Positions 1-8,597 of a stretch of 33,771 nucleotides of DNA are shown piece after piece. Both the position numbers and the translations under genes were made by a program. Below the pieces are notes generated by a model. It made no database searches. It was not told the DNA's origin and saw only the letters and a list, made by a program, of their open reading frames with translations. The DNA lies in assembly GCA_023485545.1 (NCBI GenBank), contig JAMCZI010000013.1, forward strand, positions 1 through 33,771, given 5' to 3'. The first letter of the stretch is position 1. Each line of letters starts with the position of its first letter. This DNA is from Candidatus Martarchaeota archaeon. GTDB taxonomy: Archaea; Micrarchaeota; Micrarchaeia; Micrarchaeales; Micrarchaeaceae.

Positions 1-13
1 CAGCGGTGCATAA

Positions 14-997
14 ATGATCAAGATGAGCATCGACGAAATGGTGTCGGAACTCAATGCTTTGGCATCAAAGAAAGTATGTATAACCTTTCATTCTGTTGGC
101 GATACGGATTCAGTGTCGTCTGCGTTTGGCATAGCTTCTATTTTGGGAAACGCCACGATAGCTACGCCAGATTATATAACCTCCAATTCTAGGAGAATAT
201 TAGAGCTGTTTGGTTACGACCCTTCGTCGATATCCACAAGTATCGGGCAGGATTTTGATGCTGTAATACTGGTCGATGTGAACAATTACGAAGATTGTGG
301 GTCATTCTCTGAAATTTTGAAAAGTTATGGCAGCAAAGTCCTTGTGATAGACCACCACGCGCCAAATAACTCTCCGATACGCGGTTATAATGACGAAAAT
401 TACAATTCTGCGGCTAGCATAGTATACGCAATCCTCAAAAAGCTCAATTATCATATTGGCCCTAATCTTGCATCCCTTCTCGCCGCTGGGATAATATCAG
501 ACTCTGCAGAATTCAAGAATTCAATGCCAGATACATTCATACAGCTTGGCGAGCTGCTCAAGCTTGCCGGAACAGACTACATGGACATCCTAACGCGCAT
601 ATCCCTAGTTGGAGACGTGAACGGCAGGCACGCCACATTTGTCGATATACAGGAGTCGCACGCCGAAGTATACAACAATCTTCTGGTTGTTCGCGGCAAA
701 GCGCATTCGCATTCCAATCTTGCTGCAGACAACGCAATAAGGTGCGGCGTTGACCTTGCGCTCTTCCACTCGTTTAATGATTCTGAGGTATCGTTTTCAT
801 CAAGATTGAGACCCACGCTTGATTCTAAATATGGGATACATCTAGGGAAGATATCACAAAAGCTTGCATACCTGATAGACGGCACAGGCGGCGGCCATCC
901 ATGCGCTGCCGGCGCATTCGGCAAGAAGGAGGAAGCGTGGTCTGTATTCGAAGAAACGTTCTTAAACGAGGTTCTTAAACTGGTCGGTGGTCAGTAA
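14..997 (+). CDS. DHH family phosphoesterase (RecJ/NrnA-like)
   Basis: 327 aa; motif I HSVGDTDSVSS (HxxxDxDxxxS), VDVNN, IDHH, IISDSAEF and the DHHA1-type GGGHPCAAGA motif. Confidence 0.88.
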   Translation: MIKMSIDEMVSELNALASKKVCITFHSVGDTDSVSSAFGIASILGNATIATPDYITSNSRRILELFGYDPSSISTSIGQDFDAVILVDVNNYEDCGSFSEILKSYGSKVLVIDHHAPNNSPIRGYNDENYNSAASIVYAILKKLNYHIGPNLASLLAAGIISDSAEFKNSMPDTFIQLGELLKLAGTDYMDILTRISLVGDVNGRHATFVDIQESHAEVYNNLLVVRGKAHSHSNLAADNAIRCGVDLALFHSFNDSEVSFSSRLRPTLDSKYGIHLGKISQKLAYLIDGTGGGHPCAAGAFGKKEEAWSVFEETFLNEVLKLVGGQ

Positions 998-2200
998 ATG
1001 AAAATCGCAATAGTGTCCGATCTTCACATAGGCTACGAGCGTTTCCGTGGAGATGCGCTACGCCAGGCAAGAATAGCGCTGGAGAAGGCAATGGGAGCTG
1101 CGGACGCGATACTGATTCCAGGCGATATATTCGACAAGCGTGCCCCTAAACCTGACGTAATAGCAGATGCTATAAATCTCTTCAGGGACTTGAGGGACTC
1201 AAACAAACTCGGATCTGAAATAGCCGAATTCCACGGACCAGGCAATATATACACCAAGTTTCCAATAATTGCGATTTCAGGGACACACGAAAGAACTGCA
1301 GCGGGAAAGGAGAATCCGCTAGCGCTTCTTTCGCTTGCAGGCTTGCTGGCGGATACGAGTGAATCAACCACGGTCATAAAGAAGGGCGATGAGAAGGTTG
1401 CGGTCTTCGGTCTTGGTGGCGTACCCGAGGAGCAAGTCAAGAGCGAGCTGCAGCGGTTGGCTCCGTCTCCGGTTCCTGGTGCGTTCAATATATTCATGTT
1501 TCATCAGTCCATATACGAGATTCTTCCATTTAACGACTCTTTCATACGCTATAACGACCTGCCTGAAGGCTTCGATCTTTACGTGTGCGGGCACATACAT
1601 AACCGCATTGAAGCGACAGTCCACGGCAAGCCATTTCTGATACCTGGAAGCACTGTATTGACACAGCTTAAGGACAAGGAACAGGGGAAGAAAGGGTTCA
1701 TAATTTTCGATACGGAATCACTTACCCACAAATTCATAGAAATAGATTCTAGGAACTTCGTCCTTGATACAGTAGAAACAGAAGGAGCCTCCGCATCTGA
1801 AGTAGCTTCTTCAATAAGAAATTCAATAGAAAAAGCCGTTAATGCATACGACAATCCTGTCGTGCGTGTGGTTGTGAGCGGGACGCTTGAGAAGGGTTCA
1901 GAAGCTTCAGACATAGCACTTCAGAAATTGATGTCCGAATTCTCCGGCCGGGCAGAAATAGAAATAGATATGTCAAAACTAGAGAGCGAGGGCCTCGGCG
2001 AGCGTATAGACCAAATACGCGCAGGTAAGCTCGGCAACATGTCTATAAAGGAGATGGGAATGGCGCTGCTGCGAGACAGGCTCGCGGCGGAGGGTTATTC
2101 CAGCAAAATAGATCCACAGACGCTTTTTTCAATTCTATCTGAATCCAAGAAGGAGGAGGCCATCAAGGCCGTGCTCGAACTTCTCGAAAAGGAAAAATGA
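998..2200 (+). CDS. mre11: Mre11-like DNA double-strand break repair nuclease (calcineurin-like phosphoesterase)
   Basis: SDLHIGY, GDIFDKRAP, SGTHER, MFHQS, CGHIHNR phosphoesterase motifs; starts immediately after the stop of the DHH gene. Confidence 0.85.
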   Translation: MKIAIVSDLHIGYERFRGDALRQARIALEKAMGAADAILIPGDIFDKRAPKPDVIADAINLFRDLRDSNKLGSEIAEFHGPGNIYTKFPIIAISGTHERTAAGKENPLALLSLAGLLADTSESTTVIKKGDEKVAVFGLGGVPEEQVKSELQRLAPSPVPGAFNIFMFHQSIYEILPFNDSFIRYNDLPEGFDLYVCGHIHNRIEATVHGKPFLIPGSTVLTQLKDKEQGKKGFIIFDTESLTHKFIEIDSRNFVLDTVETEGASASEVASSIRNSIEKAVNAYDNPVVRVVVSGTLEKGSEASDIALQKLMSEFSGRAEIEIDMSKLESEGLGERIDQIRAGKLGNMSIKEMGMALLRDRLAAEGYSSKIDPQTLFSILSESKKEEAIKAVLELLEKEK

Positions 2201-2201
2201 G

Positions 2202-2438
2202 TCAAAGGGCATTTATCCCAAGGGCCTTTGCTACCGCTTCCTTATTCTTGACATCTACCGTCTCGCCTAGGAGCTCAAGGTGCGCAGTGTTGCACCTCCT
2301 TTCCTTCTTGTGCCTTGTCGCCGTCAATATTTGTACGTAGCCGTTCCCCTCAATCTTTGTTATCACTGCCCTGCTTCCGGCATCCCTTCCCAATCTCTTT
2401 ATGCATAGCCTTCCTGGTTCCAGTAACATTCTAATCAC
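2202..2438 (-). CDS. rpl14e: 50S ribosomal protein L14e
   Basis: Short basic protein starting (M)LLEPGRLCIKRLGRDAGSRAVI; canonical position after cmk in the archaeal adk-L34e-cmk-L14e cluster; start may be the internal Met4. Confidence 0.85.
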   Translation of the reverse strand: MIRMLLEPGRLCIKRLGRDAGSRAVITKIEGNGYVQILTATRHKKERRCNTAHLELLGETVDVKNKEAVAKALGINAL

Positions 2439-2979
2439 CTAAAACATTATCCTTATCCCTGCCTATTGAGAGAAGCAGAACCTGCTCCGTCTCCTCCTTC
2501 AACGTCATCTTTTCAGTATTAATTACGATGTCAAATATGCTCCTATCATTCATGTCTATACCATAAACCTTCATGAAATGCTCCGAAGTGAGCTTGTCTA
2601 TTCTGCTAACAGTACCAATCTCCGAATCTATATCCTTATTTTCTGTGATTGCGGCGCGCCTTCTTGCTCTTTCCTGCAATCCGCAATCAAGCCATACCCT
2701 TACCGTGGCATTTCTTATCAACCATGGCGATAGCCTTGTCGTGGCAACAAAGTTGCTGTCTCTGGTTTCGCTTTCCACCTTCCTATCAAATTCTTTTGCA
2801 TAGGCCGTGTCCCTTTCAGAAACGAGCCTTTCCAGCATTCCTACCAGCCTGGTGTCGTCGTTTCCGACATCGGATTTGTAGCTCATTCCTATGTGCTTTA
2901 TTCCCAGTTTCGAGGCGATGGCGCTTCCCAAAGTGCTTTTTCCAGAAGAGGTATAACCGCTTATGCAGATTCCTATCAT
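2431..2979 (-). CDS. cmk: Cytidylate kinase (archaeal type)
   Basis: P-loop GYTSSGKST, archaeal Cmk-like sequence, flanked by L34e and L14e. Confidence 0.85.
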   Translation of the reverse strand: MIGICISGYTSSGKSTLGSAIASKLGIKHIGMSYKSDVGNDDTRLVGMLERLVSERDTAYAKEFDRKVESETRDSNFVATTRLSPWLIRNATVRVWLDCGLQERARRRAAITENKDIDSEIGTVSRIDKLTSEHFMKVYGIDMNDRSIFDIVINTEKMTLKEETEQVLLLSIGRDKDNVLGD

Positions 2980-2983
2980 CCTA

Positions 2984-3301
2984 TCAGTGCGCTACCAGTT
3001 GCAGCACGTATTTTCGCTGCCTAATGCCGACATCGTCAAGCTTCATGTCTCCCTGCTCAACTCTGCTCCCAAGCGTAACTACCGTAGCGGCACAAGAGGC
3101 GCAAAGTACACCTCCAAACAGCCTTGAATTGGTTCTCCTGCTCTTTCCTCCCTTCTGGCTTATTCCGTTGAGTTCTGAGCCGCATATTGCACAGTGTGGC
3201 ATGGAATTCTTGCCCCTCCTGTAGTGCACAACGTTCCTGCCTTTTATGGTAACTCTCCTAACAGATTTTGAACTGCCAGACCTATGCATTGGTTTTGTCA
3301 A
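2984..3301 (-). CDS. rpl34e: 50S ribosomal protein L34e
   Basis: CAICG...CASC zinc ribbon, KSRRTNSRLFGGVLCASC, conserved synteny. Confidence 0.9.
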   Translation of the reverse strand: MTKPMHRSGSSKSVRRVTIKGRNVVHYRRGKNSMPHCAICGSELNGISQKGGKSRRTNSRLFGGVLCASCAATVVTLGSRVEQGDMKLDDVGIRQRKYVLQLVAH

Positions 3302-3343
3302 TTAAAGCACCGATTGCGTTTATCTATTAATAGGATAAGCTAT

Positions 3344-3856
3344 TTAGTCTTTCTCATAATTGGAGAAGACCTCGTTGCTGTTCTGCATAGCCTGTTCCAG
3401 CTTCGTCTTCTTCCTGTCATATGCCATTATTACGCCAGCAGAGACCAATCCAGACAGGAAAACAACCGCGAAAAACAAGCTTTTGTAGTTGAGCCCCGAC
3501 ACGATGAACGTTGCCGTTTCCTTCGATATGCTGCCGAACATCGCAGGCATGAGAACGTAGTAAAGAAGGAAGAATATTGGTATTATTATTAACGTCGACT
3601 TCATCTGTATTTTCATGCTCTCTGTCATCATCGGCATAAGCTCCTTCTGCTTTGCTGCTATCTCCTCCTGCGGCCTCTTGCTCTTTACCATTTCATTCAG
3701 TATAGCTGTGTGCTTCTTCATCTTCGCCTGTGCATCCCTCATCTTCTTGGGATCTGATATCTTCCTCTGCGCAAATATTGAAAATGAGGTGTATGCCAAC
3801 GCTATCGCTATTATTATGAGTTCAGTACCGAAAGGCATTGGCACAGCAGCTACCAT
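3344..3856 (-). CDS. EMC3/TMCO1 family (DUF106) membrane protein, archaeal YidC/Oxa1-like
   Basis: Three predicted TM segments around a coiled-coil (MRDAQAKMKKHTAILNEMVKSKRPQEEIAAKQKELMPMM); located between adk and L34e as in many archaea. Confidence 0.8.
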   Translation of the reverse strand: MVAAVPMPFGTELIIIAIALAYTSFSIFAQRKISDPKKMRDAQAKMKKHTAILNEMVKSKRPQEEIAAKQKELMPMMTESMKIQMKSTLIIIPIFFLLYYVLMPAMFGSISKETATFIVSGLNYKSLFFAVVFLSGLVSAGVIMAYDRKKTKLEQAMQNSNEVFSNYEKD

Positions 3857-4423
3857 CTAATCCCAAAATATTTCTCTGAGCACCTTGTTGAAAGCGCTCG
3901 AACTCTCAATAAGCATGCCCTCTCTGTTCCTAATTATATATAATGAAATATTTAAATATGAGCTATAAAACGAAAGTGTCGCTATATTTATATCGCGCTG
4001 CACATCGAGCATCTCCTTTCCATCATTCTCCCTGTGCCTGTTAATATCAAGCGCCCTTCTACGGAGTATCTCATCGGATTGGGCATCTATGTACACTATT
4101 GCCTTGAGCCATTTCGCACCTCCTATTATGGAAAATGGCAGCCCGGTAAGGAATTTGCCTTCGCTTTCCACTGTCGCATGGGTGTCTATGACTAGCTTGC
4201 CCTCCATTCTTCCTATTGCGGCAAATGCTTCCTCCCTCAGCCTGTCTATCTTTTCCTGGTCCAGTTTGCGTATCTTGTCCCTGTCATTCACATAGCCTAG
4301 CTTTACTGCGAAGTCCTTCATAAGATTCCCGACGTTGACCAGCTTGCAGCCTTTCAGGTCTGCAGCAGTAAGGAGCGTAGTCTTTCCCGCACCTGGAGAA
4401 CCCGTCACTATGATGCCTTTCAT
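3857..4423 (-). CDS. adkA: Adenylate kinase (archaeal AdkA type)
   Basis: MKGIIVTGSPGAGKTTLL P-loop, VIDTHATVES; start chosen at the internal Met (ORF track starts at 4447) because the P-loop then sits at the N-terminus. Confidence 0.87.
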   Translation of the reverse strand: MKGIIVTGSPGAGKTTLLTAADLKGCKLVNVGNLMKDFAVKLGYVNDRDKIRKLDQEKIDRLREEAFAAIGRMEGKLVIDTHATVESEGKFLTGLPFSIIGGAKWLKAIVYIDAQSDEILRRRALDINRHRENDGKEMLDVQRDINIATLSFYSSYLNISLYIIRNREGMLIESSSAFNKVLREIFWD

Positions 4424-4483
4424 AAGAATAAGCTTGCATTCAAGCAATAAAAATCTAACTAAGTATAAGCGGAGAGGGATGGA

Positions 4484-6136
4484 TTACTCCATCTCTCCTC
4501 CTGGGGGCATTCCGCCTCCCATTCCTCCTCCTGGACCTCCCTTTGCCCTGGCGCTTATCATGTCGTCTATCCTCAGGATTATCTCTGCAGCCTCGCTGGC
4601 GCTGTATATCGCCTGCATCTTCACCCTCATAGGCTCGAAGATTCCCTGCTTTGCCATATCGCTTATGTTGTTCTTGTATATGTCTATTCCGTACGACATG
4701 CCGTCCTTAGTCCTGTGCTTGTTCCTGAGCTGCACCAGCGTGTCTATTGCGTCCATGCCCGCGCTTTCCGCCAGCGTCTTAGGTATTATCTCCAGTGCGT
4801 CAGCGAACTTCTGTATTGCAAGCTGTTCCCTACCCCCAACGCTGTTGGAGTAGTTTCTTATCTCGTTCGCTATTTCGGTTTCTATGCTGCCGCCTCCAGA
4901 GACGTATTTGCCATCCTCAACGACGCTTGTTATTGCGCCTATCACGTCAACAAGCGACCTTTCGACTTCGTCGACTACCTGCTGCGTGCCGCCCCTTATG
5001 AATAGGGTTACGCTCTTCGGGTTCTTGCAGTTCTCTATGAAAACCATCTGTTCCCCTGCAACCTTGCGCTCCTCGGCAAGCCCGGCAAAGCCAAGATCCT
5101 GTTCCTCTAGATCGTCAAGGCTCGTGACTATCTTAGCGCCAGTCGCCTTCGCTATCTTCTCTATGTCGCTCTTCTTTACTCTCCTTATCGCAGCTATCCC
5201 TGCCTTGGAAAGGTAGTGCTGTGCGACGTCGTCAATGCCTTTCTGAGTAACAACGAAATTGGCCTTGCTTTTCTTTATCTTCTCAACCATCTCCTTGAGC
5301 ATGTGCTCTTCCTGCTGCAGGAACGCCTGCATCTGCTCCGGAGAGGTTATCTCTATCTTGGCGTCTGTTTCGGTCTTTTCTATCTCGAGAGCAACGTCTA
5401 GCAGAGCTATTTTTGCGTTTTTAGTGCTCTTTGGCATCCCAGGATGAGCGATCTCCTTGTCGACCAGCACTCCGCTTATGAGCTGTGTGTCTGCTATTGT
5501 GCCCCCGGTTTTCTTCTCTATTTTTATGTAGTCCTTGTCTACTATGAGCTTCCCTGACGAATTCTTGTCCACTACCTGCTTCACTGACTTTATCACCAGC
5601 TTAGATAGGTATGCTTTTACCGACTCGTCACCAACGTTCTTTGATCCCATCGAAACGCTGGCTATCTTCTGGAGCAGCGCCTCGTCTGATATGTTCACTT
5701 CCTTGGCGCTTTTCTTTAGTATCTCTTCCGCTTTTTGCGCTGCAATCTTATAACCCTTTATCACTGTTGTCGGGTGCACTCCCTGCTCAAGCAGTTCCCC
5801 TGCGCCCTTCAGCAGCTCTCCAGCCATTACCACTACCGTCGTTGTTCCATCGCCGACCTCTCTGTCCTGAGTCTTCGCTATATCCACCATAATCTTTGCT
5901 ACTGGGTGCTCGACATTCATCTCCTCCAATATCGTTGCACCGTCGTTGGTTATGACTATGTCGCCTAAGTCGCTTACCATCATCTTATCCATGCCTTTCG
6001 GGCCTAGCGTCGTCTTTACCGCATTAGCTACTGCTATCCCTACTGCTATATTCGTCCTCTGCGCGTCTCTTCCAAGAAGTCTTGTGGACCCCTCTGGGAG
6101 CACAAGATACTGTGGTCCTAATTGATTTTCAGCCAT
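4484..6136 (-). CDS. Thermosome subunit (group II chaperonin)
   Basis: [47 protein letters not shown]-Met rich C-terminus; start placed at [11 protein letters not shown] preceded by AGGTGAT, not at the 622-aa ORF start. Confidence 0.97.
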   Translation of the reverse strand: MAENQLGPQYLVLPEGSTRLLGRDAQRTNIAVGIAVANAVKTTLGPKGMDKMMVSDLGDIVITNDGATILEEMNVEHPVAKIMVDIAKTQDREVGDGTTTVVVMAGELLKGAGELLEQGVHPTTVIKGYKIAAQKAEEILKKSAKEVNISDEALLQKIASVSMGSKNVGDESVKAYLSKLVIKSVKQVVDKNSSGKLIVDKDYIKIEKKTGGTIADTQLISGVLVDKEIAHPGMPKSTKNAKIALLDVALEIEKTETDAKIEITSPEQMQAFLQQEEHMLKEMVEKIKKSKANFVVTQKGIDDVAQHYLSKAGIAAIRRVKKSDIEKIAKATGAKIVTSLDDLEEQDLGFAGLAEERKVAGEQMVFIENCKNPKSVTLFIRGGTQQVVDEVERSLVDVIGAITSVVEDGKYVSGGGSIETEIANEIRNYSNSVGGREQLAIQKFADALEIIPKTLAESAGMDAIDTLVQLRNKHRTKDGMSYGIDIYKNNISDMAKQGIFEPMRVKMQAIYSASEAAEIILRIDDMISARAKGGPGGGMGGGMPPGGEME

Positions 6137-6233
6137 TTTATCACCTAAATGTGAGAATTGAGTTGCATATGCACATTTCATATATATATGCTTATACATT
6201 AAGTTATTGTTGTAAAAGTATAAATACCTTTCC

Positions 6234-7028
6234 TCACAAGGACAAGAGTTTATTCGCAATTGAAGCATAAAGCGCTGCAAATTCCTTTTCATTACGAACT
6301 GGCACTTCCCCTGCGTCGGCATAGTCTGCAAGTTTCTTCTCGTAAGGCACAATCCCTATCACTTCGGTACCCAGCTCCTTCGCAACCATTTCAACATTGG
6401 CGTTTGGGAGCTCTACCATGTTGCCTATGACTCCGAGCACTGGCACGCTGAGCATCTTTGCCATAAGGCCAGACTTTATCGTGTTTACGGCAGCTATCCT
6501 TTGCCCTGTGGTCACAACAACAAACCCGTCAAGGCCTAGCACCTGCATTATTGTCAGCGGTGCGTCCGAAGTCCCTGGGGGCAGATCTATTATCAAGAAA
6601 TCGAGTTCCCCCCACTCTGTGTTTTCGAAGAAATCATACAGCATTTTCACTATTATGGGCCCTCTCCATATGATCGGAGCCCTTCTGTCGTCTACAAGCA
6701 TTGCTGTTGAAGCCACCTTTATACCGTCCTTGAGCACGGGCTTGAGCGGCAGCTCAGCCGCACCCATTTTCTCAGTGGCACCTATGAACATCGGCAAATT
6801 GGGACAGTCTATGTCTGCATCAAGCAGCCCAACCTTCAATCCCTTTGCAGCGAGAGCGTAGGCGAGATTCACTGCTGTGGTTGTTTTTCCTACGCCTCCC
6901 TTCGCGCTATACACTCCTATCTTCTTTTTGACTCCTGCAAGCGACCGCTTTACCGCTTCCTTGTGCTGCATGACCAGTGAAAAGGAAGGGTGTACGTTTC
7001 CACTTGGTTGCCTTTTTTCATCTTCCAT
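6234..7028 (-). CDS. Mrp/NBP35-like P-loop ATPase
   Basis: Deviant Walker A YSAKGGVGKTTTAVN, DADIDCPNLP, IIDLPPGTSDAPL; no C-terminal CxxC. Confidence 0.88.
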   Translation of the reverse strand: MEDEKRQPSGNVHPSFSLVMQHKEAVKRSLAGVKKKIGVYSAKGGVGKTTTAVNLAYALAAKGLKVGLLDADIDCPNLPMFIGATEKMGAAELPLKPVLKDGIKVASTAMLVDDRRAPIIWRGPIIVKMLYDFFENTEWGELDFLIIDLPPGTSDAPLTIMQVLGLDGFVVVTTGQRIAAVNTIKSGLMAKMLSVPVLGVIGNMVELPNANVEMVAKELGTEVIGIVPYEKKLADYADAGEVPVRNEKEFAALYASIANKLLSL

Positions 7029-7163
7029 AAGTGTATTTAGTTGCTAAAAACCTTAATACGTTGCGCAGGATGGGTGTGATGTCGATAAACTTGGCTTCAA
7101 TGCAAAGGGATTTATAGTTTTTCCCAATTTAAACTATTATCTGCATTCTTTGAAGGTGTATGA

Positions 7164-7538
7164 ATGAAAATAAGTGAATTGAAGGCTGGCGCTACAAACG
7201 TAACGATACAAGCTAAAGTGGTAAGCAAAGATGATCCAAGGGAAGTGGTCACGAAATACGGCAAAAGGCTGAGCGTCGCAAACATAAAACTGCAGGATGA
7301 CACCGGGAGCATACAAATGTCTCTTTGGGGCAATGACATAAACACTGTAGACATAGGCGACACTATAGAGATAGCCAACGGATATGTGAACGAATTCAGG
7401 GGCACGCCACAGCTCTCAACTGGCAAATACGGTAAGATAAAAGTCGTAGAAAAGGGCGAGGGCGGCTCTTCAGAGATGCCAATAGAAGAAAGTTCCGATT
7501 ATTCCGAGGAGAGCGACGATTCCGACATGGAAGTGTGA
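7164..7538 (+). CDS. OB-fold nucleic-acid-binding protein (SSB/RPA-like) with acidic tail
   Basis: KISELKAGATNVTIQAKVVSK...V..IKLQDDTGSIQMSLWG...GDTIEIANGYVNEFRGTPQLSTGKYGKI, typical archaeal single-OB SSB; tail EESSDYSEESDDSDMEV. Confidence 0.85.
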   Translation: MKISELKAGATNVTIQAKVVSKDDPREVVTKYGKRLSVANIKLQDDTGSIQMSLWGNDINTVDIGDTIEIANGYVNEFRGTPQLSTGKYGKIKVVEKGEGGSSEMPIEESSDYSEESDDSDMEV

Positions 7539-8593
7539 TTTTTCCGCTTTGATTTGTTTTTTTGCGGCTTCTTTTTCCAGTACCTGAATGTGTAGAAAAG
7601 GAATAGCATACCAACCACTACTCCGAACCACAGCGAAGCTATTCTTGTCATTATCGTCGCAGCCGAACTGTAAGCAGCTCCAAGCCCAAACGAGCTTCCG
7701 ATTAGTGCTACGAGTGCCCCGTCAGTGACTCCTATGTTACCCGGAAGCGTTGACACCATGCCGAATATCTGCGATGTGGAAAAGATGAACACGCTCCCGG
7801 CAATGTGCAATGCACCCCCCAACGCCAGTATCGAAAATAGCAACGCAAATGCATTGAATATCGCAGCAGGCACTGAGAGTGCAATTGAAACTCCATATAC
7901 TTTGTAGTTGTTAAGCTTGCTTTGCGATGCAAAATATTCGTCCCCATACAATGAGAACATCTCCAGGAACCTGCTTTTCTTCATAAGCTTCCTGAGAAAC
8001 TTGAAGAACCAGTCGTTGAGGAGGAAAGTGAAGGGCAGCACCAGTACAATGTCAACTATCAGGACATATATGATGAGCTTGTCGAAGTAAATCGCCGATA
8101 TTACGGCTATTATTGCCACGCCCAAGAAATCGGTGAATATATCGAGCGTAACTATTGGTATTATGTTTGTAAATTTGACATCCGTAAGCCTGTTAAGGGT
8201 GTATGCCGCCAGCACCCTGCCTATCTTTCCTGGAGTTATGTTCATTGAGTAAAGTGACATATACACCATGAAACTTTTTCTAAGCGGCACAGAGATCTTC
8301 AATGTCCTAAGATAGTAGCTCCATTTTATGAATCTGAGTATATATCCAAAAAACACAAACACGAACGCCAGGCCAAAAAGCCATAAATCAGCAGACGCTA
8401 TTATCGCAACTACTTTATTCGCCCCGCCCAACCAAGCAATTACTCCAAAGACTATGATGCTAAACACTAGCGAGACTGCGACGAAGCCCATCACCCTGTT
8501 GACAAGTTTCTTGTACTCGGCCTCGCTCATGCTCCTAGCATGAGTTATGGTGTACCATATCGAAGCCTGCTTTTTTTTGGAAGATTTTTTCAC
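7499..8593 (-). CDS. Lysylphosphatidylglycerol synthase TM region / UPF0104 flippase-like integral membrane protein
   Basis: Multi-TM protein with GYILRFIKWSYYLR, TPGKIGRVLAAYTL and LPGNIGVTDGALVAL motifs. Confidence 0.82.
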   Translation of the reverse strand: MKKSSKKKQASIWYTITHARSMSEAEYKKLVNRVMGFVAVSLVFSIIVFGVIAWLGGANKVVAIIASADLWLFGLAFVFVFFGYILRFIKWSYYLRTLKISVPLRKSFMVYMSLYSMNITPGKIGRVLAAYTLNRLTDVKFTNIIPIVTLDIFTDFLGVAIIAVISAIYFDKLIIYVLIVDIVLVLPFTFLLNDWFFKFLRKLMKKSRFLEMFSLYGDEYFASQSKLNNYKVYGVSIALSVPAAIFNAFALLFSILALGGALHIAGSVFIFSTSQIFGMVSTLPGNIGVTDGALVALIGSSFGLGAAYSSAATIMTRIASLWFGVVVGMLFLFYTFRYWKKKPQKNKSKRKNHTSMSESSLSSE

Positions 8594-8597
8594 AAAA

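Noticed and set aside
6137-6352. N-terminal extension of the 622-aa thermosome ORF
   Set aside because: Overlaps the Mrp-like gene's 3' end and the promoter region; the MAENQLGPQ start has a good GGTGAT ribosome site.
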